64,000 bases of DNA from Candidatus Borkfalkia faecavium (lineage in GTDB: Bacteria; Bacillota; Clostridia; Christensenellales; Borkfalkiaceae), in contig DXEW01000020.1 in assembly GCA_019114755.1 (NCBI GenBank), forward strand, positions 1-64,000, read 5' to 3'. Shown here piece by piece: positions 37,757 through 48,072 of the stretch. Positions within the stretch are counted from its first letter, which is position 1. Each line of letters opens with the position of its first letter. The notes under the pieces are model-generated. The model ran no database searches. It was not told the DNA's origin and saw nothing but the letters and a program-made list of their open reading frames with translations. A program made the position numbers and the translations under genes.

Positions 37757-39541
37757 ATGCTGCGGATATTTAAGACATTGCATTGGAAAGAATGGCTGTA
37801 CGCGGCCCTGTCGGTCGGCTTCATCGTCTTGCAGGTGTGGCTGGACCTGACCATGCCCGACTACATGTCACGCATCACCCTGGCCATCACCGGCGGCACG
37901 CCGGATATGGCGGAAGTGTGGAAAGACGGCGGCCTCATGCTCGCCTGCGCGCTGGGCAGCGCCTTAAGTTCGGTCGCGGTGGGCTTTTTTGCCGCCCGCA
38001 TCGGGGCTGCGGTCTCGTACCGCCTGCGCGCGTCGGTGTTCGGCAGGGTAGAAAGTTTCTCCATGCAGGAGATCAACCGCTTTTCCACCGCTTCCCTCAT
38101 CACCCGCACCACCAACGACATCATGCAGGTGCAGATGATCATCTCCATGGGCCTGCAGGTGGTCATCAAGGCGCCCATCCTCGCCGTGTGGGCGATCGCC
38201 AAGATCACGTCCACCCACTGGCAGTGGTCGGCGGTGACGGCGGCGGCCGTGGTATTGATGGTGGGGATGATGCTGTTCCTGCTCATCGTGGTGTTCCCCC
38301 AATTCCGCCGCGTGCAGAAGCTGACGGACAACATCAACGCCGTCACCCGCGAAAACCTCACCGGCGTGCGCGTGGTGCGCGCCTGCAACGCCGAAGCGTA
38401 TCAGGAAGAAAAGTTCGCCGCCGCCAACGAGGCGCTCACCAAAACGCAGCTGTTCACTTCTCGCGCCATGGCGATGCTCGCGCCGGTGATGACCATGCTG
38501 ATGAGCGGGCTCACCCTCGCCATCTACTGGATCGGCGCCTATCTCGTCGAGGGCGCCGCCGATTTTACCGCCAAAACGGAGACCTTCGCGCAGATGGCGG
38601 CCTTTTCCGGCTACGCCATGCAGGTGGTGGCGGCGTTCATGATGCTCGCCATCATCTTCATCATCCTGCCCCGCGCCATGGTCTCGGTGCGCCGCATCGA
38701 CGAGGTGCTAAAGACCGAGCCTTCGATCACCGACGGCTCCCTCTCCGCCCCGCCCGAAGGGTCGCCCGTCGGCACCGTCGAGTTCAAAAACGTGTCCTTC
38801 CAATATCCCGACGCGGGCGAATATGTGCTGCACGACATCAGCTTCAAGGCGGAACGGGGGCAGACGGTCGCCTTCATCGGCTCTACGGGCAGCGGCAAGT
38901 CTACCGTCGTCAACCTCATCCCCCGCTTTTACGACGCCACGGAAGGGGAAGTGCTGGTAGACGGGGTCAACGTCAAAGACTATACCCTCCGCGCCCTGCA
39001 TGACAGGCTCGGCTACGTTTCGCAGCGCGCCGTCATGTTTTCGGGCACCGTGGAAAGCAACGTCGCCTACGGCGAAAAGCAGGGGCTTACCTTCGATGAA
39101 GACAAGGTCAAAGCGGCGGTGCGCGTGGCGCAAGGCGATTTTGTGGAGCAGAAGGAAGACAAATACGGGGCGCACGTGGCCCAGGGCGGCTCTAACTTTT
39201 CGGGCGGGCAGAAGCAGCGCCTCTCCATCGCCCGCGCCGTCTGCCGCGAGCCGGAGATCTTCATCTTCGACGATTCCTTCTCCGCCCTCGACTATAAGAC
39301 GGATAAGCTCTTGCGGCGGGCGCTGAAGCGAGAAGCCGCGGGGGCGACCGTGCTCATCGTCGCCCAGCGCATCGGCACCATCCGCGACGCCGACCTCATC
39401 GTCGTGCTCGACGAGGGCAGGGTGGCAGGCAAGGGCACGCATGAAGAGCTGATGCGCTCCTGCGAGGTCTACCGCGAGATCGCCTATTCGCAGCTTTCAA
39501 AAGAAGAACTGGAAAATACCGCGGGAGGTGAACGCGCATGA
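37757..39541 (+). CDS. ABC exporter half-transporter 1 (permease-ATPase)
   Basis: TM domain; FIGSTGSGKSTVVNLIPRFYD; FSGGQKQRLSIARAV. Confidence 0.92.
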   Translation: MLRIFKTLHWKEWLYAALSVGFIVLQVWLDLTMPDYMSRITLAITGGTPDMAEVWKDGGLMLACALGSALSSVAVGFFAARIGAAVSYRLRASVFGRVESFSMQEINRFSTASLITRTTNDIMQVQMIISMGLQVVIKAPILAVWAIAKITSTHWQWSAVTAAAVVLMVGMMLFLLIVVFPQFRRVQKLTDNINAVTRENLTGVRVVRACNAEAYQEEKFAAANEALTKTQLFTSRAMAMLAPVMTMLMSGLTLAIYWIGAYLVEGAADFTAKTETFAQMAAFSGYAMQVVAAFMMLAIIFIILPRAMVSVRRIDEVLKTEPSITDGSLSAPPEGSPVGTVEFKNVSFQYPDAGEYVLHDISFKAERGQTVAFIGSTGSGKSTVVNLIPRFYDATEGEVLVDGVNVKDYTLRALHDRLGYVSQRAVMFSGTVESNVAYGEKQGLTFDEDKVKAAVRVAQGDFVEQKEDKYGAHVAQGGSNFSGGQKQRLSIARAVCREPEIFIFDDSFSALDYKTDKLLRRALKREAAGATVLIVAQRIGTIRDADLIVVLDEGRVAGKGTHEELMRSCEVYREIAYSQLSKEELENTAGGERA

Positions 39542-41352
39542 GCGAACAGGTCAAGCGGCCGCAGCGGCGCGGCCCGCACGGCAGGGGGCCTGCCGAAAAG
39601 CCCAAAGATTTCAAAAAGGCGATGGCGCAGCTGCTGCGGTTCTTAAAGCCCTTCCTCGTCCCCGTCGTCGTGGCGCTGGCCTTCGCCGTGGCGGGCACCG
39701 TGCTCAATCTGTTGGGGCCCAACTATGTGGAAGACCTCACAGACCTCATCGAGGCGGGCTTTCTTGCCCCCATCGACATGGCCGCCGTCACCCGCGTGTG
39801 CATCCTCCTGGTAGTGCTGTACGGCTGCGGGCTGCTGTTTTCGTATATCCAGGGGCTGATCATGGCCTCGGTCACGCAGAAAAACGCCAAGGCGCTGCGC
39901 ACCGCCATCTCGCAGAAGATCAACCGCCTGCCCTTGAAGTACTTCGATTCGCACGCCATCGGCGACGTGCTCTCGCGCGTCACCAACGACGTTGACATGA
40001 TCGGCCAGACGCTCAACCAGTCGCTGGTCACCTTCGTCACCGCCGTGGTCATGCTGATAGGCTCGGTGGTGATGATGTTTGTCACCAACTGGGTGATGGC
40101 GCTCACCGCCATCATCGCAAGCCTTGTCGGGTTCGTGTTCATGTTCCTGATCATGGGCAAGTCGCAGAAGTACTTTGTCCGTCAGCAGCGGTTTTTGGGC
40201 GAGATCGACGGCCACATCGAAGAGGTGTACGCCGGGCACAACGTGGTCAAGGCGTACAACGCCGAGCAGGCGGTCGAGCGGCAGTTTGCCGACATCAATT
40301 ATAAGCTGTACACCAGCGCCTGGAAGGCGCAGTTCTTCTCGGGACTGATGCAGCCGCTGATGGCGTTCATCGGCAACCTGGGCTATGTGGCCGTGTGCGT
40401 GGCGGGGGCGCTGCTCGTCTCGTACGACGTCATCGGCTTCGGCGTCATCATCGCCTTCACCCTGTATGTGCGCCTGTTCACCTCGCCGCTGTCGCAGTTG
40501 GCGCAGGCGTTCACCTCCATGCAGACGGCGGCGGCCGCCTCCGAGCGCGTGTTTGAATTTTTATCGGAAGGGGAACTGTCCGACGAAAGCGGCAAAACGG
40601 CGTACCTTGCGCCCGAAAAGGTGAAGGGCGAGGTGACGTTCGAGCACGTCCGCTTCGGCTACGACCCCGGCAAGATCATCATTCACGACTTTTCTGCCGT
40701 CGCGCATGCGGGGCAGAAGATCGCCATCGTCGGCCCCACGGGTGCCGGCAAGACCACCATGGTCAACCTGTTGATGCGCTTTTACGAGCTGGACGGCGGC
40801 TGCATCCGCATCGACGGCATCCCTACCAGCGACCTCACCCGCGAAAACATCCACGATCTTTTCTGCATGGTGCTGCAGGATACCTGGCTGTTCGAGGGCA
40901 CCGTGCGCGAGAACATCGTCTACAGCAAGCAGAACGTGCCCGACGAGGACGTGGTGCGCGCCTGCAAGGCGGTGGGGCTGCACCACTTCATCCGCACCCT
41001 GCCCCGCGGCTACGACACCGTGCTCGACGACAAGGCCAACCTCTCCGCCGGGCAGAAGCAGCTGGTCACCATCGCCCGCGCCATGATCGAAAACGCGCCC
41101 ATGCTCATCTTAGACGAGGCGACCTCCTCCGTCGATACCCGCACCGAGGTGCTCATCCAGCAGGCGATGGACCGCCTGACGGTGGGCAGGACGTCGTTCA
41201 TCATCGCCCACCGTCTGTCCACCATCAAAAATGCCGACCTCATCCTGGTGATGAACGGGGGCGACATCGTGGAAAGCGGCACCCACGCGCAGCTGCTGGA
41301 GCGGGGCGGCTTCTATGCGGAATTGTATAATTCTCAGTTTGAACAGGCGTGA
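39538..41352 (+). CDS. ABC exporter half-transporter 2
   Basis: IVGPTGAGKTTMVNLLMRFYELDGG; LSAGQKQLVTIARAM; ATGA overlap with previous gene. Confidence 0.92.
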   Translation: MSEQVKRPQRRGPHGRGPAEKPKDFKKAMAQLLRFLKPFLVPVVVALAFAVAGTVLNLLGPNYVEDLTDLIEAGFLAPIDMAAVTRVCILLVVLYGCGLLFSYIQGLIMASVTQKNAKALRTAISQKINRLPLKYFDSHAIGDVLSRVTNDVDMIGQTLNQSLVTFVTAVVMLIGSVVMMFVTNWVMALTAIIASLVGFVFMFLIMGKSQKYFVRQQRFLGEIDGHIEEVYAGHNVVKAYNAEQAVERQFADINYKLYTSAWKAQFFSGLMQPLMAFIGNLGYVAVCVAGALLVSYDVIGFGVIIAFTLYVRLFTSPLSQLAQAFTSMQTAAAASERVFEFLSEGELSDESGKTAYLAPEKVKGEVTFEHVRFGYDPGKIIIHDFSAVAHAGQKIAIVGPTGAGKTTMVNLLMRFYELDGGCIRIDGIPTSDLTRENIHDLFCMVLQDTWLFEGTVRENIVYSKQNVPDEDVVRACKAVGLHHFIRTLPRGYDTVLDDKANLSAGQKQLVTIARAMIENAPMLILDEATSSVDTRTEVLIQQAMDRLTVGRTSFIIAHRLSTIKNADLILVMNGGDIVESGTHAQLLERGGFYAELYNSQFEQA

Positions 41353-41510
41353 TCGCCCGCAGAGGGCGCATCGGCCCGGCGCTTCGGCCAAGACCCGGAC
41401 GCCGGGTCTTTTTTTATATCGAATGACGGGGAAATTTTATATCGAAGGGCGAAAATTTTTATATCGAATGGCAGAAAAAGCGGAGGGATCGCTCCCTCCG
41501 CCTGCGGCTT

Positions 41511-43280
41511 CTAACCGATCTTGAACAGGTTCATCGTCACGCCGGTGTAATTGAAGGTGCCGCCGCTCGAAACGAGTTCGAGGGTGGCGGGCGTGCTCGT
41601 CACCGTAAAGATGATCGAGGCGGACTGGGCGCTCGTCTCGTTTGCCGTCGTAAACACGTGCTGCGTGGCGGCGCCGTTCAGCGCCGTGCCGTTCAAGCTG
41701 AATTGCAGCAGGTTTGAAACGGGCAGCTGTGCGTTGGCAGGCGGCGCGGCCGTGCCGTTATAGGCGGCAAAATAGGTGCCCGGCTGGTCAATGGTGAACA
41801 GGGCGGAATTGTCCGCGTGCGAAACGGCCGTGCCGTTTTGCAGCGCGGTGCGGTCAAAGACGACGGCGGCATTGTTCGCCACCTGCTGCGACGGGGTGGA
41901 ATATGCCGTCATCGACTCCAACGGCGCACTCGCCCCCGTCGCCCCCTGCGGCCCGGTCGCACCGGTCGCCCCGGTCGCCCCGGTCGCCCCCTGCGGCCCG
42001 GTCGCTCCGGTCGCCCCGGTCGCCCCGGTCGCTCCCTGCGGGCCGGTGGGGCCGGTCACACCTTGAATACCCTGAATACCTTGCTCGCCCTGCGGCCCCG
42101 TCGCCCCGGTCGCACCAGCTGCACCTTGAATACCCTGCGGGCCGGTCGCCCCCGTTGCGCCTTGGGGCCCGGTGGGGCCGGTCACACCTTGGATACCCTG
42201 AATACCTTGCTCGCCCTGCGGCCCCGTCGCCCCGGTCGCCCCGGTCGCACCTTGGGGGCCGGTCGGGCCCGTTACACCTTGAATGCCTTGCTCGCCCTGC
42301 GGCCCCGTCGCCCCGGTCGCTCCGGTCGCCCCGGTCGCTCCCTGCGGGCCGGTCGGGCCTTGGGGACCGGTGGCACCCGTTGCTCCCTGCGGGCCGGCGG
42401 GGCCTTGGGGGCCGGTCGCCCCTGTCACGCCTTGGATGCCTTGTTCGCCCTGTGGGCCGGTAGGGCCCTGTGCGCCCGTGGGACCCGTTATGCCTTGAAT
42501 ACCCTGCGGGCCTGTCGCACCCGTTGCTCCCTGCGGGCCGGTCGGGCCTTGGGGCCCCGTCGCGCCTTGTGCTCCCGTGGCCCCCGTTGCTCCCTGCGGC
42601 CCAGTCGCTCCGGTTGCACCTTGGGGGCCGGTCGGGCCCGTTACACCTTGGATGCCTTGCTCGCCTTGCGGCCCCGTCGCCCCGGTCACGCCTTGGATAC
42701 CCTGAATACCTTGCTCGCCCTGCGGCCCCGTTATGCCTTGGATACCCTGCGGCCCGGTCGGGCCCGTTACGCCTTGAATACCTTGCTCGCCTTGCGGCCC
42801 CGTCGCCCCGGTCGCCCCCTGTGCGCCCGTTGCGCCTTGGGGCCCTGTGGGGCCGGTCACACCTTGGATACCCTGAATACCTTGCTCGCCTTGCGGCCCC
42901 GTCGCCCCGGTCGCACCTTGGGGGCCGGTCGCCCCGGTCGCCCCTTGGGGACCGGTCGACCCGGTCGGGCCAGTTACGCCTTTAATGCCCTGCGGGCCGG
43001 TCGCACCCGTTGCTCCCTGTGCGCCCGTCGGGCCCTGCGGCCCCGTCGCTCCGGTCACGCCTTGAATACCCTGAATACCTTGCTCGCCCTGCGGCCCCGT
43101 CGCACCGGTCGCCCCCGTTGCTCCTTGCAGGCCGGTTTGACCGGCGGGGCCTTGGGGACCGGTTTCGCCACGCGGGCCCATGGTGCCGCGCAGTACGGTC
43201 ACCTGCATCGAGCTTTGAGGGCAGCAGGGGATGCATTCGCAGCCGCACATGCCGTGAGGAAAAATTATACGATCGTCCAT
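41511..43280 (-). CDS. BclA-like collagen-like surface/exosporium protein
   Basis: [22 protein letters not shown] then long GXY tract and C-terminal globular domain; RBS aaaggag. Confidence 0.88.
   Translation of the reverse strand: MDDRIIFPHGMCGCECIPCCPQSSMQVTVLRGTMGPRGETGPQGPAGQTGLQGATGATGATGPQGEQGIQGIQGVTGATGPQGPTGAQGATGATGPQGIKGVTGPTGSTGPQGATGATGPQGATGATGPQGEQGIQGIQGVTGPTGPQGATGAQGATGATGPQGEQGIQGVTGPTGPQGIQGITGPQGEQGIQGIQGVTGATGPQGEQGIQGVTGPTGPQGATGATGPQGATGATGAQGATGPQGPTGPQGATGATGPQGIQGITGPTGAQGPTGPQGEQGIQGVTGATGPQGPAGPQGATGATGPQGPTGPQGATGATGATGATGPQGEQGIQGVTGPTGPQGATGATGATGPQGEQGIQGIQGVTGPTGPQGATGATGPQGIQGAAGATGATGPQGEQGIQGIQGVTGPTGPQGATGATGATGATGPQGATGATGATGATGPQGATGASAPLESMTAYSTPSQQVANNAAVVFDRTALQNGTAVSHADNSALFTIDQPGTYFAAYNGTAAPPANAQLPVSNLLQFSLNGTALNGAATQHVFTTANETSAQSASIIFTVTSTPATLELVSSGGTFNYTGVTMNLFKIG
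41935..43175. repeat. GXY-coding repeat tract with higher-order [19 protein letters not shown] periodicity
   Basis: Translation of minus strand. Confidence 0.9.
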
Positions 43281-43487
43281 GAAAGTTCTCCTTTGTTTTC
43301 GGGCGGTTTTGCCCGCTATCATGTATATGCGCCGGCGCGCCGCGCGTGTGCCGTTTTCGGCATCCACGCATATAAGAGGCATTGCTGCATTCGTATTGGC
43401 CGCGTGAGCATTTATTCCTAAAAGTCTTCCGTAACTGCCAATGTGCATCGGCGCGGCAGCTGCCGTTTTGCGTATAGATGTTTGTCG

Positions 43488-43516
43488 TTGCATTTTTGCG
43501 GGGAAAGTGTTATAAT
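43488..43516 (+). promoter_or_regulatory. Promoter of ORF 43544-44206
   Basis: TTGCAT-N17-TATAAT. Confidence 0.7.
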
Positions 43517-43543
43517 TGGGTAAGATCGGTCGGGAGGAGGAAA

Positions 43544-44206
43544 ATGATGACAAGTCCGGAAGAGTTTTATAAGGTACGGTTACAAGGAAAAAACGAGCAG
43601 CAGGTGCTTTCCGTGATCGAAGGTATACGGCAGCGCATGGAATGGCTGAAAATGCAGATCGAAGATCCCCGGCGCGCATATGGCGAAGGGGAAGAAAACC
43701 TCGGCAAAAGGCGGCAGCTTGTGATGGAGCGGGAGTATCTTGCGCTGGCAAAGAGGGCACTTGCCGATTGCGGCGGAAAATATGTCCCGTCGAAGGCAGA
43801 ATTAAAGGCAGCCGCCTTTGACAGGCGCTTGCAGCACATCTGCCGGGCAGAGTTTTCTTCCGAGTGTCTCTTTCGGGATCGTTTTTTGCGCGTCATCACC
43901 GTCGATCCCGTTACGGGAGAGATCGCCTATAAAGAGTTGATCGGCATGGCATATTGCGAAATATCGATAGAGGATGGCTGTCCGCGCAGCAGAGAAGAGC
44001 TGATCGGCCGCCTGCAGGCGCTGCATTTGGGGGAATGGAGAAGGGCGTATTTCCCCGAGCAGTACGGCATGAGCGTTTTAGACGGCGAGCAGTGGGAGCT
44101 GCGGTTTGCCTTTGCAAACAGCAAGCGTTCGGTCATCTTTGAGGGAAGCAACGTCTATCCCTTCAATTTTGATGAAGTACGGCAGTTGTTCGGGCAAAGA
44201 TATTGA
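43544..44206 (+). CDS. Hypothetical protein (220 aa)
   Basis: Strong RBS ggaggagg and promoter. Confidence 0.7.
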   Translation: MMTSPEEFYKVRLQGKNEQQVLSVIEGIRQRMEWLKMQIEDPRRAYGEGEENLGKRRQLVMEREYLALAKRALADCGGKYVPSKAELKAAAFDRRLQHICRAEFSSECLFRDRFLRVITVDPVTGEIAYKELIGMAYCEISIEDGCPRSREELIGRLQALHLGEWRRAYFPEQYGMSVLDGEQWELRFAFANSKRSVIFEGSNVYPFNFDEVRQLFGQRY

Positions 44207-44263
44207 AGTGCCGCAAAGGTGCGCGGCTGCGATCGTTTCTGCACGGCCGCCGTCTTCCCTCCT

Positions 44264-44395
44264 TCTTATTATTATATAAAAAAGGAAAAACGGCAGCCCG
44301 TATGAGCTGCGATCGTCCTCTTTTGCCGGTCGCCTTCCTTCTTATTATATAGAAAAGGAAAAGCGGCAGCCCGTATGAGCTGCCGCTGTGCGCTA
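44264..44395. repeat. Two copies of a ~48-bp hairpin-containing unit
   Basis: cttcttattattatataaaaaaggaaaaacggcagcccgtatgagctgc and cttcttattatatagaaaaggaaaagcggcagcccgtatgagctgc. Confidence 0.85.
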
Positions 44396-44569
44396 TAAAG
44401 GGCGGCGCCGTCGGTGCGGCCGCCTGTGCGTTTTTGCATTTTTGTCGAGCGCCGCTTGCTTTTGATCGATCCGGCGCCGTCGCTATGGCCGCCCGTGCGT
44501 TTTTGTATAAACAACAAGGCAAAGCCTGCGCCTTGCCCTGTTGTGAGCAGCGGCTAAGGCCGCCGCATA

Positions 44570-45655
44570 TCATGGTTTCGTATCGCCTTGCGCCGTTTGT
44601 TCCAACGAGGCAAAATAGCGCGCGTTGTGCAGGTAATTTTCGTCCTGCGGCTTGCAGCGCCCCGCAAGCTCGTTGCAGGCGCGGGCGCGGGGGATGTCTC
44701 CCAACTTGTCGTAACACACGCACAGCCACATGTAGGGGATATAGCCGCTTGCATCGGGACAGACGAAGCCGCCCGCCTCCGCTTTGCCCGTATGCAGGGC
44801 GAGGCGGAACCAAAAGATCGCCTGCTTCCAATTTCCTTCTTCCACAAAAAAACGGCCGACGCAGCAGCAGGTCTCGGCGCGGGGCGGGGCATAGGCAAAG
44901 CTGCGCAGCAGCGCCTCCAGCTGCTCTTGTCTGCGCCCGCAGGCGGCGTGGCAGTGCGCCAGGCCGCGGCAGGCGCATATTTTATCTTCCGCCCACCCGC
45001 TGCCGCGTAAAAACCATTCGTACGCGCAGGCGGCCGTATCGTACAGCCCGCTGTCTTCCAGCTCGCGCGCAAAATAATATTTTTGACGGCTGCACGGCGT
45101 CTTGCCGTCGGCAAACAGGCGGGCGAAGATGCGCAGGTTCCTGCCCTGTTCCTTATGTTCCGCGCGCAGGTGCGTGACGGAAATATCCGCCTGCGCCGTA
45201 GTTCCGCTCACTTGCAGCGTCTCGTGCACGGCACCTTCCCATACAAAGCCGCAGCTGCGCCGCACGATGCGTTCGCGGCGGAAATGCAGCGTCACGTTTC
45301 CGTGGGCGTCGAAGGCGGCGTCGTAGCGCAGATACCAGCAGTCCGCCTCGCCGAGGCGGGGTTTGAGGGCAAGAAGCGCCTGCCGCGCCTGCGGCAGCAA
45401 TACGTCGTCGGCGTCCAGCCACATGATGTAGTCGGTGCGCGCGGGCGCAAAACTCGCGTTGCGGGCGGCGGCAAAGTCCTGCCGCCAGGGGAAGCGGAAC
45501 ACGAACGGCGTAAACTGGGCGGCGATGCGCGGCGTATTGTCGTGCGAGCCCGTATCGGTGATATAGATCTCGTCGAACACGCCCTGCACGCTCTGCAGGC
45601 AGCGCCCGAGCACCTCTTCCTCGTCTTTTACGATCATGCACAGTCCCAGCGTCAT
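44570..45655 (-). CDS. Family-2 glycosyltransferase with C-terminal TPR-like region
   Basis: LGLCMIVKDEEEVLGRCLQSV, DEIYITDTGSHDNTPRIA, YIMWLDADD. Confidence 0.9.
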   Translation of the reverse strand: MTLGLCMIVKDEEEVLGRCLQSVQGVFDEIYITDTGSHDNTPRIAAQFTPFVFRFPWRQDFAAARNASFAPARTDYIMWLDADDVLLPQARQALLALKPRLGEADCWYLRYDAAFDAHGNVTLHFRRERIVRRSCGFVWEGAVHETLQVSGTTAQADISVTHLRAEHKEQGRNLRIFARLFADGKTPCSRQKYYFARELEDSGLYDTAACAYEWFLRGSGWAEDKICACRGLAHCHAACGRRQEQLEALLRSFAYAPPRAETCCCVGRFFVEEGNWKQAIFWFRLALHTGKAEAGGFVCPDASGYIPYMWLCVCYDKLGDIPRARACNELAGRCKPQDENYLHNARYFASLEQTAQGDTKP

Positions 45656-45784
45656 GGCATTCCTCTTTGGTGCGCGGGCTTTGCCGCCCGCTACTGTATC
45701 TTACGCAATTTTTTTTGGGAAGGTGCAAAAAATCCTTTCTTTTTTTTGAAATTTTTGCTATAATGATGTAGTCATCGCAAATAT

Positions 45785-45861
45785 GTGTCCGTAGCGCAAT
45801 TGGATAGAGTGACAGCCTCCGACGCTGTAGGTTCCGGGTTCGATTCCCGGCGGGCACACCA
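45785..45861 (+). tRNA. tRNA-Arg(CCG)
   Basis: Acceptor GTGTCCG/CGGGCAC, anticodon loop CTCCGAC, T-loop ggTTCGATTCC, encoded CCA. Confidence 0.93.
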
Positions 45862-45896
45862 AAACGGCAGCCACCCGTATGGGTGGCTGCCGTTTT
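45861..45896 (+). terminator. Perfect 16-bp-stem terminator after tRNA-Arg
   Basis: aaaacggcagccaccc-gtat-gggtggctgccgtttt. Confidence 0.9.
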
Positions 45897-46141
45897 GGCA
45901 TACCCGCCGGAAGCGAACCCGAAGGGTTCGCGCGAGCGAAGCGACGCTCCGCCGACTCGTCGCCGGCAAGGCGCCATGGCAGGCAGCGCGCTATGCTTGC
46001 CGCCTTGCCTGAAGCGCCTGCCGCTCCTCTTCCCAAAAATCTCGCTTCGCTGCGATTTTCGGGAGCCCTGATTTTTGAGCTGCGCAGTCGATCCGTCTCT
46101 TTTTAATGCAGAATGTAAAATTGAGGATGGTTTTGATTTTC

Positions 46142-46192
46142 AGAGATCCTTCGGCGCGCGCGGGCTACGCCCGCGCTTACTCAGGATGACAG
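46142..46192. repeat. Dispersed-type intergenic repeat (agatccttcgg...actcaggatgaca)
   Basis: Resembles the tgtcatcctgag...gaaggatct palindromic intergenic repeats seen in many Bacillota genomes; only one copy noted here. Confidence 0.4.
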
Positions 46193-46457
46193 GAGAGGGA
46201 GACTGCGCCGTGCCGGAGCGGGGTGGCTGTGGGGGCTGCGCCGTGCCGAAGTAGGGTGACCTGAGGGGAGGCGTATTGATTCTTTCGGGGCTTCGGCGAT
46301 CGGCGGGCACAGGCGGCACTTTTGTATGCCCGCCGCTCTTTTTGGGACGGCGGGCAGAGAGTTGTTGCCTGCAATTTTTTCCGGGTGCCGCAAAGCAAAA
46401 GCAGCCCCGCTGCAGCGGCGAAACAAAACAAAACCAGCCTCGCTGCTGCGGCAAAGA

Positions 46458-47039
46458 TCACTGATCGAACGTCTCTTCCAAGAGCAGGTTGAGCTCGCCT
46501 ATATCGGCGGCGATGGGCGGAAGTTCTGCAAGTCCGTCGGGGCCGCCGCAGTCGTCGCACGCCATGCCGCCGCAGAGGTTTATCAGGCGGGGCGGGGAGA
46601 CTTTTTGCGCCTCTTCCGCCTTTTCCACATAGATCGTGACAGCCCAGCCGTCGCCGAAGTCGTATTCATACAAAAATTTTTTCACGTTGAGAAGGATCAG
46701 CTCGAGGCAGACGTCCTCTTCAAAATAAAAATTCGGAGGCAGGTCGTCCACGTTGCCGTCGGGGCATATGCCGATCTTCATCTTCCGCACGGTGAACAGG
46801 TGCAGGTGCATATCTTCCCACCCGAAGGCGATCTGTATGGCGGAATGCAGGTCGGCAAAGCTCATGCTGCCGGGGATCTCTAAGTGCCGCCAGATCTCCG
46901 TGTCGTTCAGGTGCATCAGCAATCTATAGCGCTGCGGGTGCGCGCCGGCGGGCGGCTTGATCTCGCCGTTTTTGGCAAATTTTCCGCGGCGGACGATGCC
47001 GCCCTGTGCGGCCGTCTCGCTGCTTTTCTTTCGGGGCAT
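46458..47039 (-). CDS. Plasmid pRiA4b ORF-3-like family protein
   Basis: EIWRHLEIPGSMSFADLHSAIQIAFGWEDMHLHLF, FLYEYDFGDGWAVTI. Confidence 0.85.
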   Translation of the reverse strand: MPRKKSSETAAQGGIVRRGKFAKNGEIKPPAGAHPQRYRLLMHLNDTEIWRHLEIPGSMSFADLHSAIQIAFGWEDMHLHLFTVRKMKIGICPDGNVDDLPPNFYFEEDVCLELILLNVKKFLYEYDFGDGWAVTIYVEKAEEAQKVSPPRLINLCGGMACDDCGGPDGLAELPPIAADIGELNLLLEETFDQ

Positions 47040-47144
47040 ATTCTTTTCCTCCGTATCCGTGCTGCCCCGCTCTGCGGGGTGCCGGTTTCAGCATACCATG
47101 CTCGCCGCAGTTTGTCAACCGTATCTGCCTTTTTCCGCGCGGTA

Positions 47145-47173
47145 TTGACAAAATGCGGCGCGTTTGGTATACT
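47145..47173 (+). promoter_or_regulatory. Promoter of RR-3/HK-3
   Basis: TTGACA-N17-TATACT. Confidence 0.8.
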
Positions 47174-47252
47174 ATAAAGGAAAAATGTGAGGCGCCCGCC
47201 TTGCAAGGGAGACGGCGCTTCGACCAAGAGAAATGGAACAAGGGAGGGCGAT

Positions 47253-47972
47253 ATGATCCGCATCGCCATCGTGGAGGACGAAAAGAAGCACGCCGATATC
47301 CTCACGGGCTATTTGGAGCAATTCGGCAGTGCCGAAGGGGAGACGTTCGATGTTTCCCTGTTCAAAGACGCATTTTCTTTTTTGGAAGAATACCGCCCGG
47401 AATACGACGTCATCTTCATGGATATCATGATGCCGGGCATGGACGGCATGCAGGCGGCGGCAAAGCTGCGCCAAAGGGACGGCAACGCCGTCCTCATCTT
47501 CGTCACCAGCATGGCGCAGTTCGCCGTCAAGGGGTACGAAGTCGCCGCCTTCGATTTTATCGTCAAGCCCATGTCGTATTACGATTTCTGCATCAAGATG
47601 CGGCGGGCGGTGTTTTCCGTGCGCAGCCGCGACGACAGGTTCATCGTCGTGCCGGCGGAAGGGGGCGATTTGCGCATCTCCGTGCGCGATCTGCAATACA
47701 TCGAGGTCTCGGGGCATAACTGCCGCTACCACATCGCCCCGCACCGCGTGGCGGAAGGGCGCAACACCATCCGCAATTTGTCGGCACTGCTCGCTCCCTA
47801 CCACTTCATGCGCTGCAACAGCTGCTATCTCGTCAACCCGTCGTGGATCTCGTATGTGGGCGGGTATACCGTGCGGGTGGGGGAGGACGAACTGCAGATC
47901 AGCCACCCGCGCAAGAAGGAGTTCGTGCGCGAATTCAACGAATGGGCCGCGCGCGGCGGCGGGAGGGCGTGA
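47253..47972 (+). CDS. RR-3: LytTR-family response regulator
   Basis: IAIVEDEKKHADIL, VIFMDIMMPGMDG, RCNSCYLVNPSWISYV. Confidence 0.92.
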   Translation: MIRIAIVEDEKKHADILTGYLEQFGSAEGETFDVSLFKDAFSFLEEYRPEYDVIFMDIMMPGMDGMQAAAKLRQRDGNAVLIFVTSMAQFAVKGYEVAAFDFIVKPMSYYDFCIKMRRAVFSVRSRDDRFIVVPAEGGDLRISVRDLQYIEVSGHNCRYHIAPHRVAEGRNTIRNLSALLAPYHFMRCNSCYLVNPSWISYVGGYTVRVGEDELQISHPRKKEFVREFNEWAARGGGRA

Positions 47973-48072
47973 CATGAGCGAGTTTTCTTTGTGCGGGAGG
48001 GCGTGACATGAGCGAATTTTTCTTTTATATTCCGGCGGCGGGAGGGCGTGACATGAGCGAATTTTTCTTTTA
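47961..48072 (+). repeat. Triplicated RBS/start region of HK-3
   Basis: gggagggcgtgacatgagcga[g/a]tttt at 47961, 47995, 48040. Confidence 0.95.

Noticed and set aside
41935-43175. CRISPR-like repetitive DNA
   Set aside because: Repeats are codon-level GXY coding periodicity with no spacers or cas genes
41817-43421. 534-aa plus-strand Arg/Pro-rich repetitive ORF
   Set aside because: Antisense of the collagen-like GXY tract; the repeat is imposed by the minus-strand gene
45785-46012. 75-aa ORF starting inside tRNA-Arg
   Set aside because: Overlaps the tRNA and its terminator; no RBS
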